DNA of 64,000 nucleotides from Pelodera strongyloides. Its lineage: Eukaryota > Nematoda > Chromadorea > Rhabditida > Rhabditidae. Positions 12,501 to 22,496 of this stretch are shown here, piece by piece. The stretch covers positions 454,001 through 518,000 of the forward strand of contig JAANDG010000003.1 in the NCBI GenBank assembly GCA_036852015.1, read 5' to 3'. The notes beneath the pieces are model-generated. The model saw only the letters and a program-made list of their open reading frames with translations. It was not told where the DNA came from and made no database searches. Position 1 is the stretch's first letter. Every line of letters begins with the position of its first letter. A program made the position numbers and the translations under genes.

Positions 12501-13216
12501 CACTCTCATGCAGCGTATGCAAATGAATATAAATTAGTATAAAAAATCGAGCTAAATTCGAGTAACTTAGCATAAATACGAAAGAATTCAGTTGTCCGCG
12601 ATACGTTTCAAAAACCGGCCGCTTTAAAGCGAAATATCACCCGGTTTGGGGTTTTTTCACCAAACATAGTTTAAAAACAGTTATCAACGAAAATAAATAT
12701 AAAAACACAAACAAATAAGTGCGTATTACAAAAAAAATGTGTGCAAACTAAGATTTTTTTTTGATTTTGTATGGAAAAATCCGCTCATGGCGGTAAAGTA
12801 GTAAAATAGCTAAAAAAAACGCCATCTGGGGATTTGAAATAATTAAACATTCCGCGGCATCCGAATGACGAAATGTTGACAAAATATTTTGAATTTGCAA
12901 GTAAAATAAGCAAAAATACGCACGGTTTAAATGCAATCAACGCACGGTTGTTTACTCCTCCTCTTTTCTATTTTTTATTGAGACCGACCGCTAATTCGCT
13001 TAGGTGTTCAATAACAACAATTTTTAGCAACTCGTCTGGAAAAAAGGAGTGGATTTCAGGAGCATTGTAATCCTATTTGATTTGATAATTCGTGTTTGAA
13101 CGTTATAATGCAACATTTTCTCCCGTCTAATTACCAATTTCAGGCGAAACGTAGTCTCCGATATAGATACTTCTGTTGCGCAACACACTTCTGTGAATGC
13201 TTCGGGAAATAAGTGA
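9549..13216 (+). CDS. Str/Srj-type seven-helix chemoreceptor, complete (receptor C)
   Basis: Tandem duplicate of receptor B with the same seven-exon structure: 9549-9737, 10115-10278, 10629-10755, 10944-11021, 11614-11811, 12198-12388 and 13144-13216. The exon lengths are identical (1,020 nt, 339 residues). Exon 1 differs from B at only two residues, while exon 3 differs at about ten (FGSNKHLFLCLSIW against FSSTKYICLCVNLW). Conserved marks are LLAFHFVYRYIAVCR at helix 3, DVDKTPIMGPLYF before helix 5, SQRTKRLQMELFRALVVQ before helix 6, and YPLIDPICIIYLVRDYR at helix 7. The tail ends VNASGNK. The exon 6 donor is the weak GTGGGT, the same position as the weak donor in B, and the last intron is about 750 bp. 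Introns 4-6 carry different transposable elements from those in B, so most insertions came after the duplication. Confidence 0.88.
11069..11430. repeat. near-perfect 362-bp TTAA palindrome in receptor C intron 4
   Basis: Begins TTAAAGGGATCGGTTCACCT and ends AGGTGAACCGATCCCTTTAA. The arms (ATTGGGTGATAAAGTGG, GGACAATTGTCC) match almost base for base around about 11245. The high arm identity suggests a recent insertion. Confidence 0.9.
11889..12180. repeat. end of a GGCGATAGCCGTCTG element, then half of a CAGTCACTACAAA element
   Basis: 11909-11943 reads GTCGCCTCAGTCGGCGATAG, the terminus of the family seen at 17117 and 42525. From about 11962 GGAGTCACTATAAATTCGTC starts the arm of the family seen whole at 19723-20148, including the AACTCAGGGAGAGAAATCA block. 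The other arm is missing. Confidence 0.6.
12463..12627. repeat. CCGGCCGG element in receptor C intron 6 (left end worn)
   Basis: Carries the family blocks CATCGAGTACACCTGC, ATGCAAATGAATATAAATTA and CGTTTCAAAAACCGGCCG, and ends at CTTTAA. Confidence 0.7.
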
Positions 13217-13270
13217 AGAAAGATACAACGCTGAAATGAAGCACTAATATCGTTAGAATCGCTAGACCCA

Positions 13271-13288
13271 CCCCCCCCCCCCCCCCCC
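13271..13288. repeat. homopolymer of 18 C
   Basis: Uninterrupted C18, 55 bases after the receptor C stop. The length is likely unstable or miscalled. Confidence 0.9.
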
Positions 13289-13749
13289 AATGGATCGCTA
13301 TGACCTGGCTAATAAATCGACAGTGCATCGCCAAGGTATAGATACAATCGCCATATCACCAAAACATCGCTCGTACATCGCTAGTACACCGCTAGTACAC
13401 CGCTAGTACTTCCCCAATTGGCTAATAGATAACCATTGCATAGATATTACATATCATTCTCATGTTGAGGTATACTTGGTCTATCAGTAGAAATGTAATT
13501 AAATGAAATGAATTTATTGAAAATATGTCTATGTGTTACTGATACTGATACTTAGAATGTATGCACTTAAATTAAATTACAGAAATTATATTTTGCATAC
13601 TTATTGAAAGGCACAAAATCCATATTTTAACGTACTTTGGGCTTTTTTGCTTCACACAAAGAGTAAGCAGCTGGAAAAGTCTATGGACCTACTTTCTACG
13701 TTTCTAGTTTCTACTGCTCTATGTCATATTCACTCATACCACACAGACA

Positions 13750-13794
13750 TACACAACACACACAAACACACACACACCCACACGCACACACACA

Positions 13795-13849
<55 letters not shown>
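13750..13849. repeat. (CA)n microsatellite
   Basis: About 100 bp of CA repeats with a few interruptions. Open frames of alternating Thr-His here are artefacts. Confidence 0.95.
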
Positions 13850-13851
<2 letters not shown>

Positions 13852-14633
13852 CTTACGCACAGTTTGCTCTGTTTTCAGAATGCTTTTGGATTTTTTACTT
13901 ATAATTACATGATTTCATTAGAGAATTGAAAACATCGCACGCTAAGTTTGTAAGCGGTAAATGCGTTCATATCTACTATGTTTTTTCTACAATCTTCTAC
14001 GCTTTGTTTGCGGTACATAAATATCATTGTTTTTTATGTTTATGTGAATATCGAAAAGAAAAACAATTTTGGGAGCAGGTGCTTCTCGCTGTAACTGAAA
14101 ACAAATTTCATAGTTAGCCGATTGAGATGTGGAAATTATTCCACATTAGTCATTATTTCAGCAGGATATTCTCAAAGTTGTAGGAAAAAAAACAATTAAT
14201 TGAACGGCTTGAGCATACCAGCATACGAGCTCTTTGTTAGTTTCATTTTCAGTCAACCTATCTACTTACGATGAACAATACAAGTTTGGCAAACTCCAAA
14301 TCTTTCGTAATGCTGTTTGTTCACTTTGGTGCTTTCTTTGGGCTAGCTAAATGACCGCAGTATGAAGTTTTTTTTCTTAGATTAAACTCCCTAGGGATCC
14401 AGTGTCACTAATTAATAAATGCGGATATTTAAAGGGCACATGTATATGATATTTGACTTTATTTGTATAGAACAGAAAGTACATTTGCTTTCGTAAGTAA
14501 AATTTCTCGTCACAAAACAGTCACCCGGTAGCATTTTAGTGATAGTCACACGCACAGAAGCTCGCATCTTCTTTTATAAAATGTCTACTTTTCCATAGAC
14601 TCTATAACAAATGTTTAGCAACTGAAAACCTAG
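13850..14633. other. intergenic upstream of receptor D, nothing recognised
   Basis: AT-rich DNA with no splice-supported exon. No obvious spliced-leader acceptor sits close to the ATG at 14634; the nearest AG sites lack a T tract. Confidence 0.4.
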
Positions 14634-17600
14634 ATGGCAAACAGAAATTTGTGGCTCCTATACACAAATGGTGCTCTCTCGTATATTTTGAACACTATTC
14701 TTTTTTACTTGATATTGTGCCATTCGCGGAAGAACATGGGCTTTTATCGGTTGTTATTATTGACTTTTTCGATATTCGACATCATATATCCGACTATACA
14801 TTTGACTGTACTACCGGTGAGTATTCTACTTTAATGTTATCTTCTCACAATAGTTATCAATGTACGTAATCAAGCCCAGTCACTAATTCAGGCATAAAGA
14901 ACAGCGCACTGATGCCGTTTAAAGCGAAATACCGGCCGGTTTTTGAAACGCATCGTGGACAACTGAATTCTTACGTATTTATGCTAATTTGCTCGAATTT
15001 AGCTCGCTTTTCTATTCTAATTTATGTTCAGTTGCATAAGTTGATTAGAATGCTTTTGTAGTCGATGTGCTTCAAGAACCGGCCGGTATTTCGCTTTAAA
15101 GGGAATAGTTCACCTCGAATTGCTCCTTTTTTATAATTTCTGTTGTTAGTACAGACCTTTAAAGGAGGAGGCTCACGAGATTGAAGTGCTCAAATAGTTT
15201 CCTTTTACAGACGATGGTATTAAATTCCGACAGACGATGGCGATGGTATTAAATTCCGAAAGACATACTTTACAAAGCAAAAGCTTTTACTTGGAAGGAA
15301 TAAATCAATATAAAACTATGAAGTCTATACAAATTTTGGATCGTAGTAAATAGTTGATTTCCATAGTGGGTATTAATAATTTTGCCGGCTTGCAAAATGA
15401 CTTGTAAATTTGCATGCCCACTATGGAAACCAACTAGTTACTACTATACACAATTTTTATAGATTTCATTGTCTTATATTGATTTACTCCTTCCATAAAA
15501 GCTTTTGCTTTGTAAAGCATGTCTTTCGGAATTTAATAACATCATATTTCGAATAAAGGAAACCATTTGAGCACTTCATTCTCGTGACCCTCCTCATTTA
15601 AAGGAGGAGGCTCACGAGTTTTAACTGTTCGATTCATTTCCTTTTATCGAAAGAACATCGTAAATAATCACCAATAAAATGCAAACAAAGCGCGGGAACA
15701 CACTTTAAAAAAATTATTTAATTTAAGAAAAAAAATTAATTTAAAAAAGCGACAGTATGCTTTTAAAACCACCAGCAAAAAGCAAATATGCACGCAGTGT
15801 GCATAACAGTAAAACAGGGGCGCCTTTCTGTTGCACTACAAAGTACACAGGCGCATTGAGTGCACTATTTTCAGCAACATATTAGCAGGGTCACCCAGGG
15901 TTAGCCCGGTCATCTGCAAGGGGGCAGTTTTTGGCGGTGCCTGAAAAATAACTAGAAACTACGGTAGTTTTCTTTAATTAATTTTTTAGATACAATTTAA
16001 TTTTTACTTTAAAGTGTATTTCCGCGCTTTGTTCTGCATTTTATTGATGCTTATTTACCATGTTCTTTCGATAAAAGGAAAGGAATCGATCAGTTAAATC
16101 TCGTGAGCCTCCTCCTTTAATGGCCTTTTCAATTTCCGATCGACCGACCGAGTTCTTACTAATCGCGCTTGTTGCAGACAATACATAACTATCGACATGC
16201 TTCGATTATCTTTCCTAATGGGATATTCAGATATAATATAGATTGGGGATATTTTGCTATGTGTCTCTTTGTATCATTTTACTGCCTTTCACACACGCTA
16301 TTGGCAATGCATTTTGTTTATCGCTATATTGCCGTGTGCAGGTAGACATTATGTGAACAATAAATCTGTGGTTCATTTGCACGTTAAAGGGACGGGCCCA
16401 TCAAAATAAACCCATATTTTGAATGTTTTTATAATTTGTATAAAGGGGGTTTATTATAATATATGTACACTAAATTTCGGCTAGACTTTATCCCGCTGAA
16501 ATTTTTCGGTGTCGATAAACGCATGAGTGTACCGTAGAAGACACACAATTGCACCTTTATTTTCTTGTCGCGTGTCCCGGGGGAATATGGCTATATAGAC
16601 AGAAGGTCTCCCGGGTCCCAACCAGAGCGAGGTATCCTCGGGAGACACGGTAAGGAAATAAGGGTGCAATTGTGTGTCTTCTACGGTATACTTATGCGTT
16701 TATCGACACCGAAAAATTTCAGCGGGATAAAGTCTAGCCGAAATTTAGTGTACATATCTTATTATATAAAGGAGAAGAGTTTACTTTTTTATTTGAAGCC
16801 GCGTGTGAACGGAAAATTTGAATATGTAAAGGCTATAAAAGGAGAGCCGGATCCCTGTCTTAAAGCGAAATGCTAGCCTCTTTGGAAAATTTGCATATGA
16901 TAAGCAAATCCTATGTATCCTATGCTAATTTTGTACGATTGCCGTGGACGATCGTACAAAATTAGCATAGGATACATAGGATTTGCTTTTCATATGCAAA
17001 TTTTCCAAAGAGGCTAGCATTTCGCTTTAAGCAAGCGAAATTCGAATTTTATTTCATGATTTCTCAAGATACGTTGCGAACGTTTCACATAAGTATGCTC
17101 ACTGATGTTCCTGCATGTTAGACTTTGAAAGTCGCCTCAGGCGGCGATAGCCGTCTGGTATTATAATAAACCCCCTTTATAAAAATTATAAAAACATGCA
17201 AAATATGGGTTTATTTTGATGGGCCCGTCCCTTTAAGGGCAATGTCAAGGGGGGATTCTGCGCAGAAGGCATCTCCTGGCGCAGATTAAATGGAGAGGCC
17301 CATGAGAAAAAAGTTGTCCTTAATTTACTTACACAGGATGTCCGGAATTTTTTAAATACTTCTGTGAAAACAGCATTTATTTACACCTAGAACTCAGAGA
17401 GTTATTCCCCGGCAAACTGTTCGGCCAGGTACGTAGTCAGAACGTTTTTACGGTTTATATCCGTTCATTTTCATCCTTTCTCATCAAAGTAATGTTAAAA
17501 CGAATGAGAATCATGCATATGATATTAACAGGGCGTTTCCAATACTGTAATGCCCAAAAGCGCAAAAAATGATTCTGACTACGGTACCTGGCCGAACAGT

Positions 17601-20600
17601 TTGCCGGAGAATAACTTTGCGAGTTCTACGTGTAAAGAAATGCGGTTTTCACAGAAGTATTTCTTGAATTCCGGACATCCTGTGTAAGTAAATTAAGGAC
17701 AACTTTTTTCTCATGGGCCTCTCCCTTTAAGCAAATCTCGACCCACAAAAATGGCGGCAGAATAAAATATTTCAAATTTTGTCATAAAGTGGACAAAACC
17801 CCATTTGGATCTGTGCGCAGGGACCGCGTCGCGGTTGGGATGCGCTGTTCAAACCCCATTCCTTCACGGAATCCAAAAAAAAAATTGAGCAAAAACCGAA
17901 ATCCCATAGTGAAGGCATTTTTTTGGAGGAGTTTGAGATTATTTTTCTTCTTATCTAAAAGTTTTTGTTTATTTTTATTTGCATGTTCATTACCTACAAA
18001 ACGTAAGCTTTTTTTGAGCCCAACATGCAAAACCGGCTTGACATTCCCTTATGATAGCCGGTTTTGATACGTATGCTGGCCGCTGTGTCCTCACGTAGTG
18101 TAGGCAAATTTATGAGATTATTAGACTGCTTATATTAATTCGCATACAACATATGTAATGCAGATGTCCTAAATACGGTTCAAAAACGGCCGTTAAATCG
18201 CTTTAAAAAAGAAGGTACCCTTTTTGTATCCTTTTTCGGGGGTTTCCTTATGTGCACTATAAACTATAAACACCCCATGCGCTTACCACACTGTTTGCGC
18301 AGTGATTACTAATACAGTGCGTTCCATAAGTTTATGGACACCCAACATTTCTCGTTTTCGGACCGTGGATGTATTTGTATGGATTCAGATGCCATCTGCA
18401 ATATAGATTCGAAACCACAGAATATCGATTAATTTGTCTCATTACGTGGCTATCGACGGGTTTATATTGCTTTTTCTGCGTATATTGGCCAATGTATCAT
18501 ACGGACGAAGTGAAGGTAGCTTATGAAAACTGCCTCTTTTACAACAATCTTTATTTTTATTCATCCTAACTTGTCCGAAAACGCATTAATGATTGTACCT
18601 TTGTACAATCTACAAGCACACGCAAATCTCCATGGTTCAATTACTTATATTCACTGGGAGTCCTACATGTACTTCGAAAACTATCGCGGTACGCGGCGAA
18701 AGCTGATGCGAAGTGACCCCGTCCCTTTAACTTTTTATTCAGTACATAAAGTATAACCCACACATTGAAGAAGAAAGACAAAAACCCACACACATGCTAG
18801 GCTGGTTTAAAGAGAGGGGCCGACGACAAGAAAGTTGTCCGCAATTTAGTTTACTTTTACAGAATGTCCGGTACTTTAGAAATATACCGTGAAAACCGCA
18901 TTGCTGGAAGCCTAGAAAGCACAGAGTTATTTCCTGTCAAACAGTTCGGCCAGGTACCGTAGTCAACAACCTCAAAATTCGTTTTTACGGTTGATTTCCG
19001 TTCATTTGCATTCTTTCTCTACATAATAATGGCCAAACGAATAAAGATCATTCCTACGTTATAAAGAGGCGTTTCCAAAACAGTAATGCCCTAAAAGCGC
19101 AAAAATTGTTTCTGGCTACGGTGCCTGGCCGAACTGTTTGCCGGAAAATAACTCAGTGTGTTTTAGGCTTCAAGCATTGCGGTTTTCACAGTAATATTTC
19201 TGAAATTCCGGATATTCTGTACAAACAAATTGAGGACAACTTTTTTCTCGTGGGCCTCTCCCTAAGGGGCCCAGCTACTGCGCGGCGAGATGTAGCGGCC
19301 CGGATTTTTTCGCCGCGCCCCATCAAATCTTCGCGTTGAAATAGCGGTGCGACTTCGACTGTCCGCAAAATAACGGGCAACAAGGTGACTACCTAAAGCG
19401 ACTAACTAGACACCATATAATCGTTAAAATATTTGTTTTCTGCAGGACTATGTTCGTGGGAATATTTGGTCCGTATACAATGTGAGTGTTGATGAGACAC
19501 CAGTTATGGGACCACTTTATTTTGTAAGTGTTATTTGCTTTGGTGAGATTAGAACGTATTTAGTAAAAAAAAAGACCACCCCCTTCTACCAAGCAAATCC
19601 GCGCTAACGGTGCAGAGCTACCAATATTTACGCACTTTGTAGGTTTTGAACACCGGAATTGACCGGAACGGTCATCGAACTCATTTCTTTTGCATGGGCA
19701 GTAATTGCCTACGGGTGGCGACTTAAAGGGACACAGTCACTACAAATTCAACTTTTTTATTCGATTTTAATTAAATATAAGAAGATAGATAGAACAATAT
19801 GCAGACATAGAAAAGCGAACTCAGGGAGAGAAATCAATGAGAATGGGTTTTGGTAAATTACCGTCGCCGGGACATATAGGCAATTGCCAGGAGTACGTGG
19901 AGAATAAACAGCATGCAGTGTTGCACCTGGCGTGTGGTTTATCACTGCAGGGTATTTATTATCAACTGCTATGGGGCCAATTATAAACATAAACTGTGGT
20001 ATATTAGTAAAACTCATACGCAGTGATTTCTCTCCCTGAGTTTATTTTCCTGTACTTTGGTACTGGAACCGCATTTTTCTTCATATCTTAGTATATTTAA
20101 TGAAAAGCGAATAAAAACGACGAATTTGTAGTGTCTGCGATCCTTTAATATCTCTATCACTATTGTACAACTTCCTCGTTCATCTACTACTTTTCAGTTG
20201 GAAGATAATGGATACCGCCGTCCCTACTGGCGTGGGATTAGTGGTGCGATTGGTTGCTTTTTCATCCTCGGTGTCTCTTTCTCCACCATTTTCTTCTGCT
20301 CGTTCAACATTGTGCGTACGTTGAGAAGTTGTCTCCTCATGAGCTACAAGACCCGGCGGTTGCAGATTGAACTCTTCAAAGCACTGTGTGTTCAGGTACG
20401 GTTCACTGATCGTTCCAGCGTTATTTAAAGCAGTATAACAGCTGTTTAGTCGTGCTGAAGCACTGCATTGCTATGAATTATATGCAAATGACTTCGCTCA
20501 TACTTTGCATAAAACGCAGGGGAAGCAGTTGTCCACCATACATTGCAAACCCGACTGTTAACTTTAATTTTTGTACGAAGGTGAAGTAATTCCCGTCTGT

Positions 20601-20918
20601 TTATCACCTAACTACTTGTGAACTCTGCTTTATGGGACTGCTTGAAGGGTTTTAAATTTAGTAGCTACGAACAATAGGTGTTCAAACATTATAATTCAGA
20701 CGCTGAAGAAATATTTTCAGACAATTGTTCCATTTTTCGTTGAATATATCCCATGTGCTTTATTTTTCATCGCGCCCGCTTTTCTCATTCCACTAAATGA
20801 AAACGGCAATTTACTGATTTTAATTGTAACATTTTATCCGGTTATCGATCCAATTTGCATAATTTACATGGTGCGCGACTATCGAGAAGCCCTATGCCGA
20901 GTATTCTCCTGGAGGTGA
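14634..20918 (+). CDS. Str/Srj-type seven-helix chemoreceptor (receptor D)
   Basis: Diverged fourth member of the array. Exons are 14634-14816, 16178-16341, 18389-18515, 19446-19523, 20198-20395 and 20721-20918, with phases identical to B and C. As written it ends at TGA 20916-20918 for 315 residues. A donor (GGAG|GTGAGC) after 20914 could instead join a short exon at 21210-21237 through the acceptor CGTTTTTAG, giving 323 residues. The first option is simpler, the second matches the relatives. Family marks are IYPTIHLTVLP, LLAMHFVYRYIAVCR, VDETPVMGPLYF, SYKTRRLQIELFKALCVQ and YPVIDPICIIYMVRDYR. Introns 1, 2 and 4 are packed with palindromic elements, so the gene spans over 6 kb for under 1 kb of coding sequence. 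No lesion is visible. Confidence 0.82.
14919..15099. repeat. CCGGCCGG TTAA element, best full copy
   Basis: Begins TTAAAGCGAAATACCGGCCG and ends CCGGCCGGTATTTCGCTTTAA. The interior has GTGGACAACTGAATTCTTAC and the mirrored GTGCTTCAAGAAC. About 180 bp with no coding capacity. This is the most common family here, with about ten copies. Confidence 0.9.
15096..15162. repeat. fragment of the GGTTCACCTCGAATTGC family
   Basis: TTAAAGGGAATAGTTCACCT then TCGAATTGCTCC matches the left 60 bases of the element at 8318. It shares a TTAA with the element on its left and is cut by the one on its right. Confidence 0.7.
15159..15601. repeat. GGAGGAGGCTCACGAG TTAA palindrome, copy 1
   Basis: Begins TTAAAGGAGGAGGCTCACGA and ends CTCGTGACCCTCCTCATTTAA. 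The arms share AAAGCTTTTGCTTTGTAAAG and AATTCCGAAAGACAT. In receptor D intron 1. Confidence 0.85.
15598..16120. repeat. GGAGGAGGCTCACGAG TTAA palindrome, copy 2
   Basis: Starts in the same TTAA that ends copy 1 and finishes CTCGTGAGCCTCCTCCTTTAA. Its interior differs from copy 1, so the two are distinct insertions of related elements and not one duplicated unit. Confidence 0.85.
16384..17236. repeat. composite nested TTAA element (GGGACGGGCCCATCAAAA family)
   Basis: The outer ends are TTAAAGGGACGGGCCCATCA and TGATGGGCCCGTCCCTTTAA. Inside are a strong palindrome at 16465-16755 (arms with AATTTTTCGGTGTCGATAAA) and a second unit from about 16757 to 17161, whose right terminus is GGCGATAGCCGTCTGG. 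A third palindrome, 16860-17030, is inserted in that unit. Open frames at 16481-16876 belong to the arms. Confidence 0.85.
16860..17030. repeat. 171-bp palindrome inserted at TTAA inside the composite
   Basis: Ends are TTAAAGCGAAATGCTAGCCT and its complement; the arms are almost perfect, including GATAAGCAAATCCTATG on the left. The flanks GTC and GCAAGCGAAAT are contiguous (GTCTTGAGCAAGC) in the paralogue at 42430, so this is a clean insertion with a duplicated TTAA. Confidence 0.92.
17286..17730. repeat. GGGAGAGGCCCACGAG family, copy 2
   Basis: Starts TTAAATGGAGAGGCCCATGA and ends CATGGGCCTCTCCCTTTAA. The interior has the CGGCCAGGTACGTAG and TACCTGGCCGAACAG pair. Confidence 0.85.
18807..19266. 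repeat. GGGAGAGGCCCACGAG family, copy 3 (right end worn)
   Basis: Starts TTAAAGAGAGGGGCCGACGA and ends CTCGTGGGCCTCTCCCTAAG, the final TTAA having decayed. In receptor D intron 3. Confidence 0.8.
19723..20148. repeat. CAGTCACTACAAA TTAA palindrome, full copy
   Basis: Begins TTAAAGGGACACAGTCACTA and ends TAGTGTCTGCGATCCTTTAA. AACTCAGGGAGAGAAATCA is mirrored as GATTTCTCTCCCTGAGTTTA. In receptor D intron 4. Confidence 0.85.
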
Positions 20919-22490
20919 GCTCAATCCGGGATCTTAGTGGGCAATAAACGATTAACCCCATGTTCAGATATATTATTTTTTCGAAACGCCCATAGTTTTG
21001 TTGTCCAAATCTAAACAGTTTTGTAATCTATACAGTTTTACTGTATCAAACTTTTTTTAGTACAGTAAAAGATTTTCTACAAAACACTATACAGTTATCA
21101 AAACTGTATAGAAAAGTTTTTGTAGAAATTCTATACAGTTTTGTTCTACAAAGTGTATTTTTTTTCTGCTACCATTTACCATGATTTTTTTTCCGCAACG
21201 CGTTTTTAGGGCATATGACATTATCAAAATACGTTAAAAGGCTGAAGGGCGCGCGGAGTCCCGATAGAGCCATGTTATGGAAAACTAAAAGGTTTATTGC
21301 AGAAAATTTCTTCATTCCACAGCCGTATCCACTGTGGACACGAATATGCGAATTATGGCAAACATAACATGAAATTTTCTGCTGATATTTATTGAATTAT
21401 TTGATCACCAATTTATCAAATTTCGATAAAAAATTAACAATTAAATTTTCCTAGTTCATTATAATTAGATAGGTCCAAGGTACAAAGTCTGACATGAACA
21501 ATTAATACAATGACTGCGCCTTTTTCTAGGAGAGTGCAGCGAAAGCTTCATTTGTGGAGCAAAAAAAATAGAAATATGAACATATTTTTATTTATCATAA
21601 ATAAACGAAACTGGACGGAAAAAGGTTAATAACAAAGACACAAAACATCTAATTGCCTTGGGAAGCCTTGGACTGTAATTATCCTGATTCAATCAAAAAC
21701 AATGGGAAGTTCCAAAAATGTTATCGGAATTTTCCCTAAATCTGACAAGTTTCCAGTTGGAAATACACAGATTATTACAAGATAAATCTTTCAATAACAT
21801 CCAACCCATTTCAAATGGTAAAAAAATGAATTCACCGGGTGTATGTAATTATGCTCAATTATTCATAAAACAGAAGTAAACATTGCACATTATTAAGCGG
21901 GAATTTGAGAGAAAATTTGAGATCGCTGGGGGTGTTTGGGATAGACAACGTTTTTTGATCACTACATGAAGCGCAAAAGCAGACTATCTCTAACAAATGA
22001 TGTAGAAATTATGTTTTCTTCGCCAGAGTTCGTATAACATACGTAACTACCTGGCGAGCTAACTGGGAAAACACCATATCATTATAATCAACATTAACGA
22101 CGAGAACTAATTCCTAACGCTAAATGAACTAATGGAGTGTGAAATGTCTGATATGCGGGGAGTAGCATAAAGAGAAAATATGTTTTATAGGCAATGAGTA
22201 GCCCGGCTTAGGGCTGAATACTAACAAGCAAAGTTCAAAAAAAGGGCACTGGCTCGCGTTACGTGGTTCATGTATGCCATATTGAAGAGTTGGGCAAGAT
22301 TCTGAGTAGAACGGCGCACTGCGTTTGGTAATCATGAGATGAGTACCCTTTACAGACGGATCCCGACCTTAACATTGGGTAACTCCCAGTATCCTCCCTG
22401 CTAGGGAACGCGAAGAATTTCCTGGGAACTGGTGGGATTAGAAACTCTTGCCCATAGATAGGAGAAAGCGGGGATGGGTTAATAATCTCC
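20919..22490. other. convergent intergenic with a multi-hairpin AT-rich patch
   Basis: At 20995-21175 the words CTATACAGTTTT, AAAACTGTATAG and TTTTTGTAGAAA recur on both strands and can fold into several hairpins. The rest, up to the 3' end of the minus-strand sulfatase, shows no exon apart from the possible receptor D tail at 21210-21237. Confidence 0.5.
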
Positions 22491-22496
22491 CCAAAT

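Noticed and set aside
13740..13850. CRISPR-like or satellite array
   Set aside because: It is a simple dinucleotide repeat, and the DNA is eukaryotic.
13647..13912. Thr-His repeat frames
   Set aside because: They are translations of the (CA)n microsatellite.
16481..16876. Overlapping frames on both strands
   Set aside because: They are the two arms of a palindromic element, so each arm reads open in mirror image.
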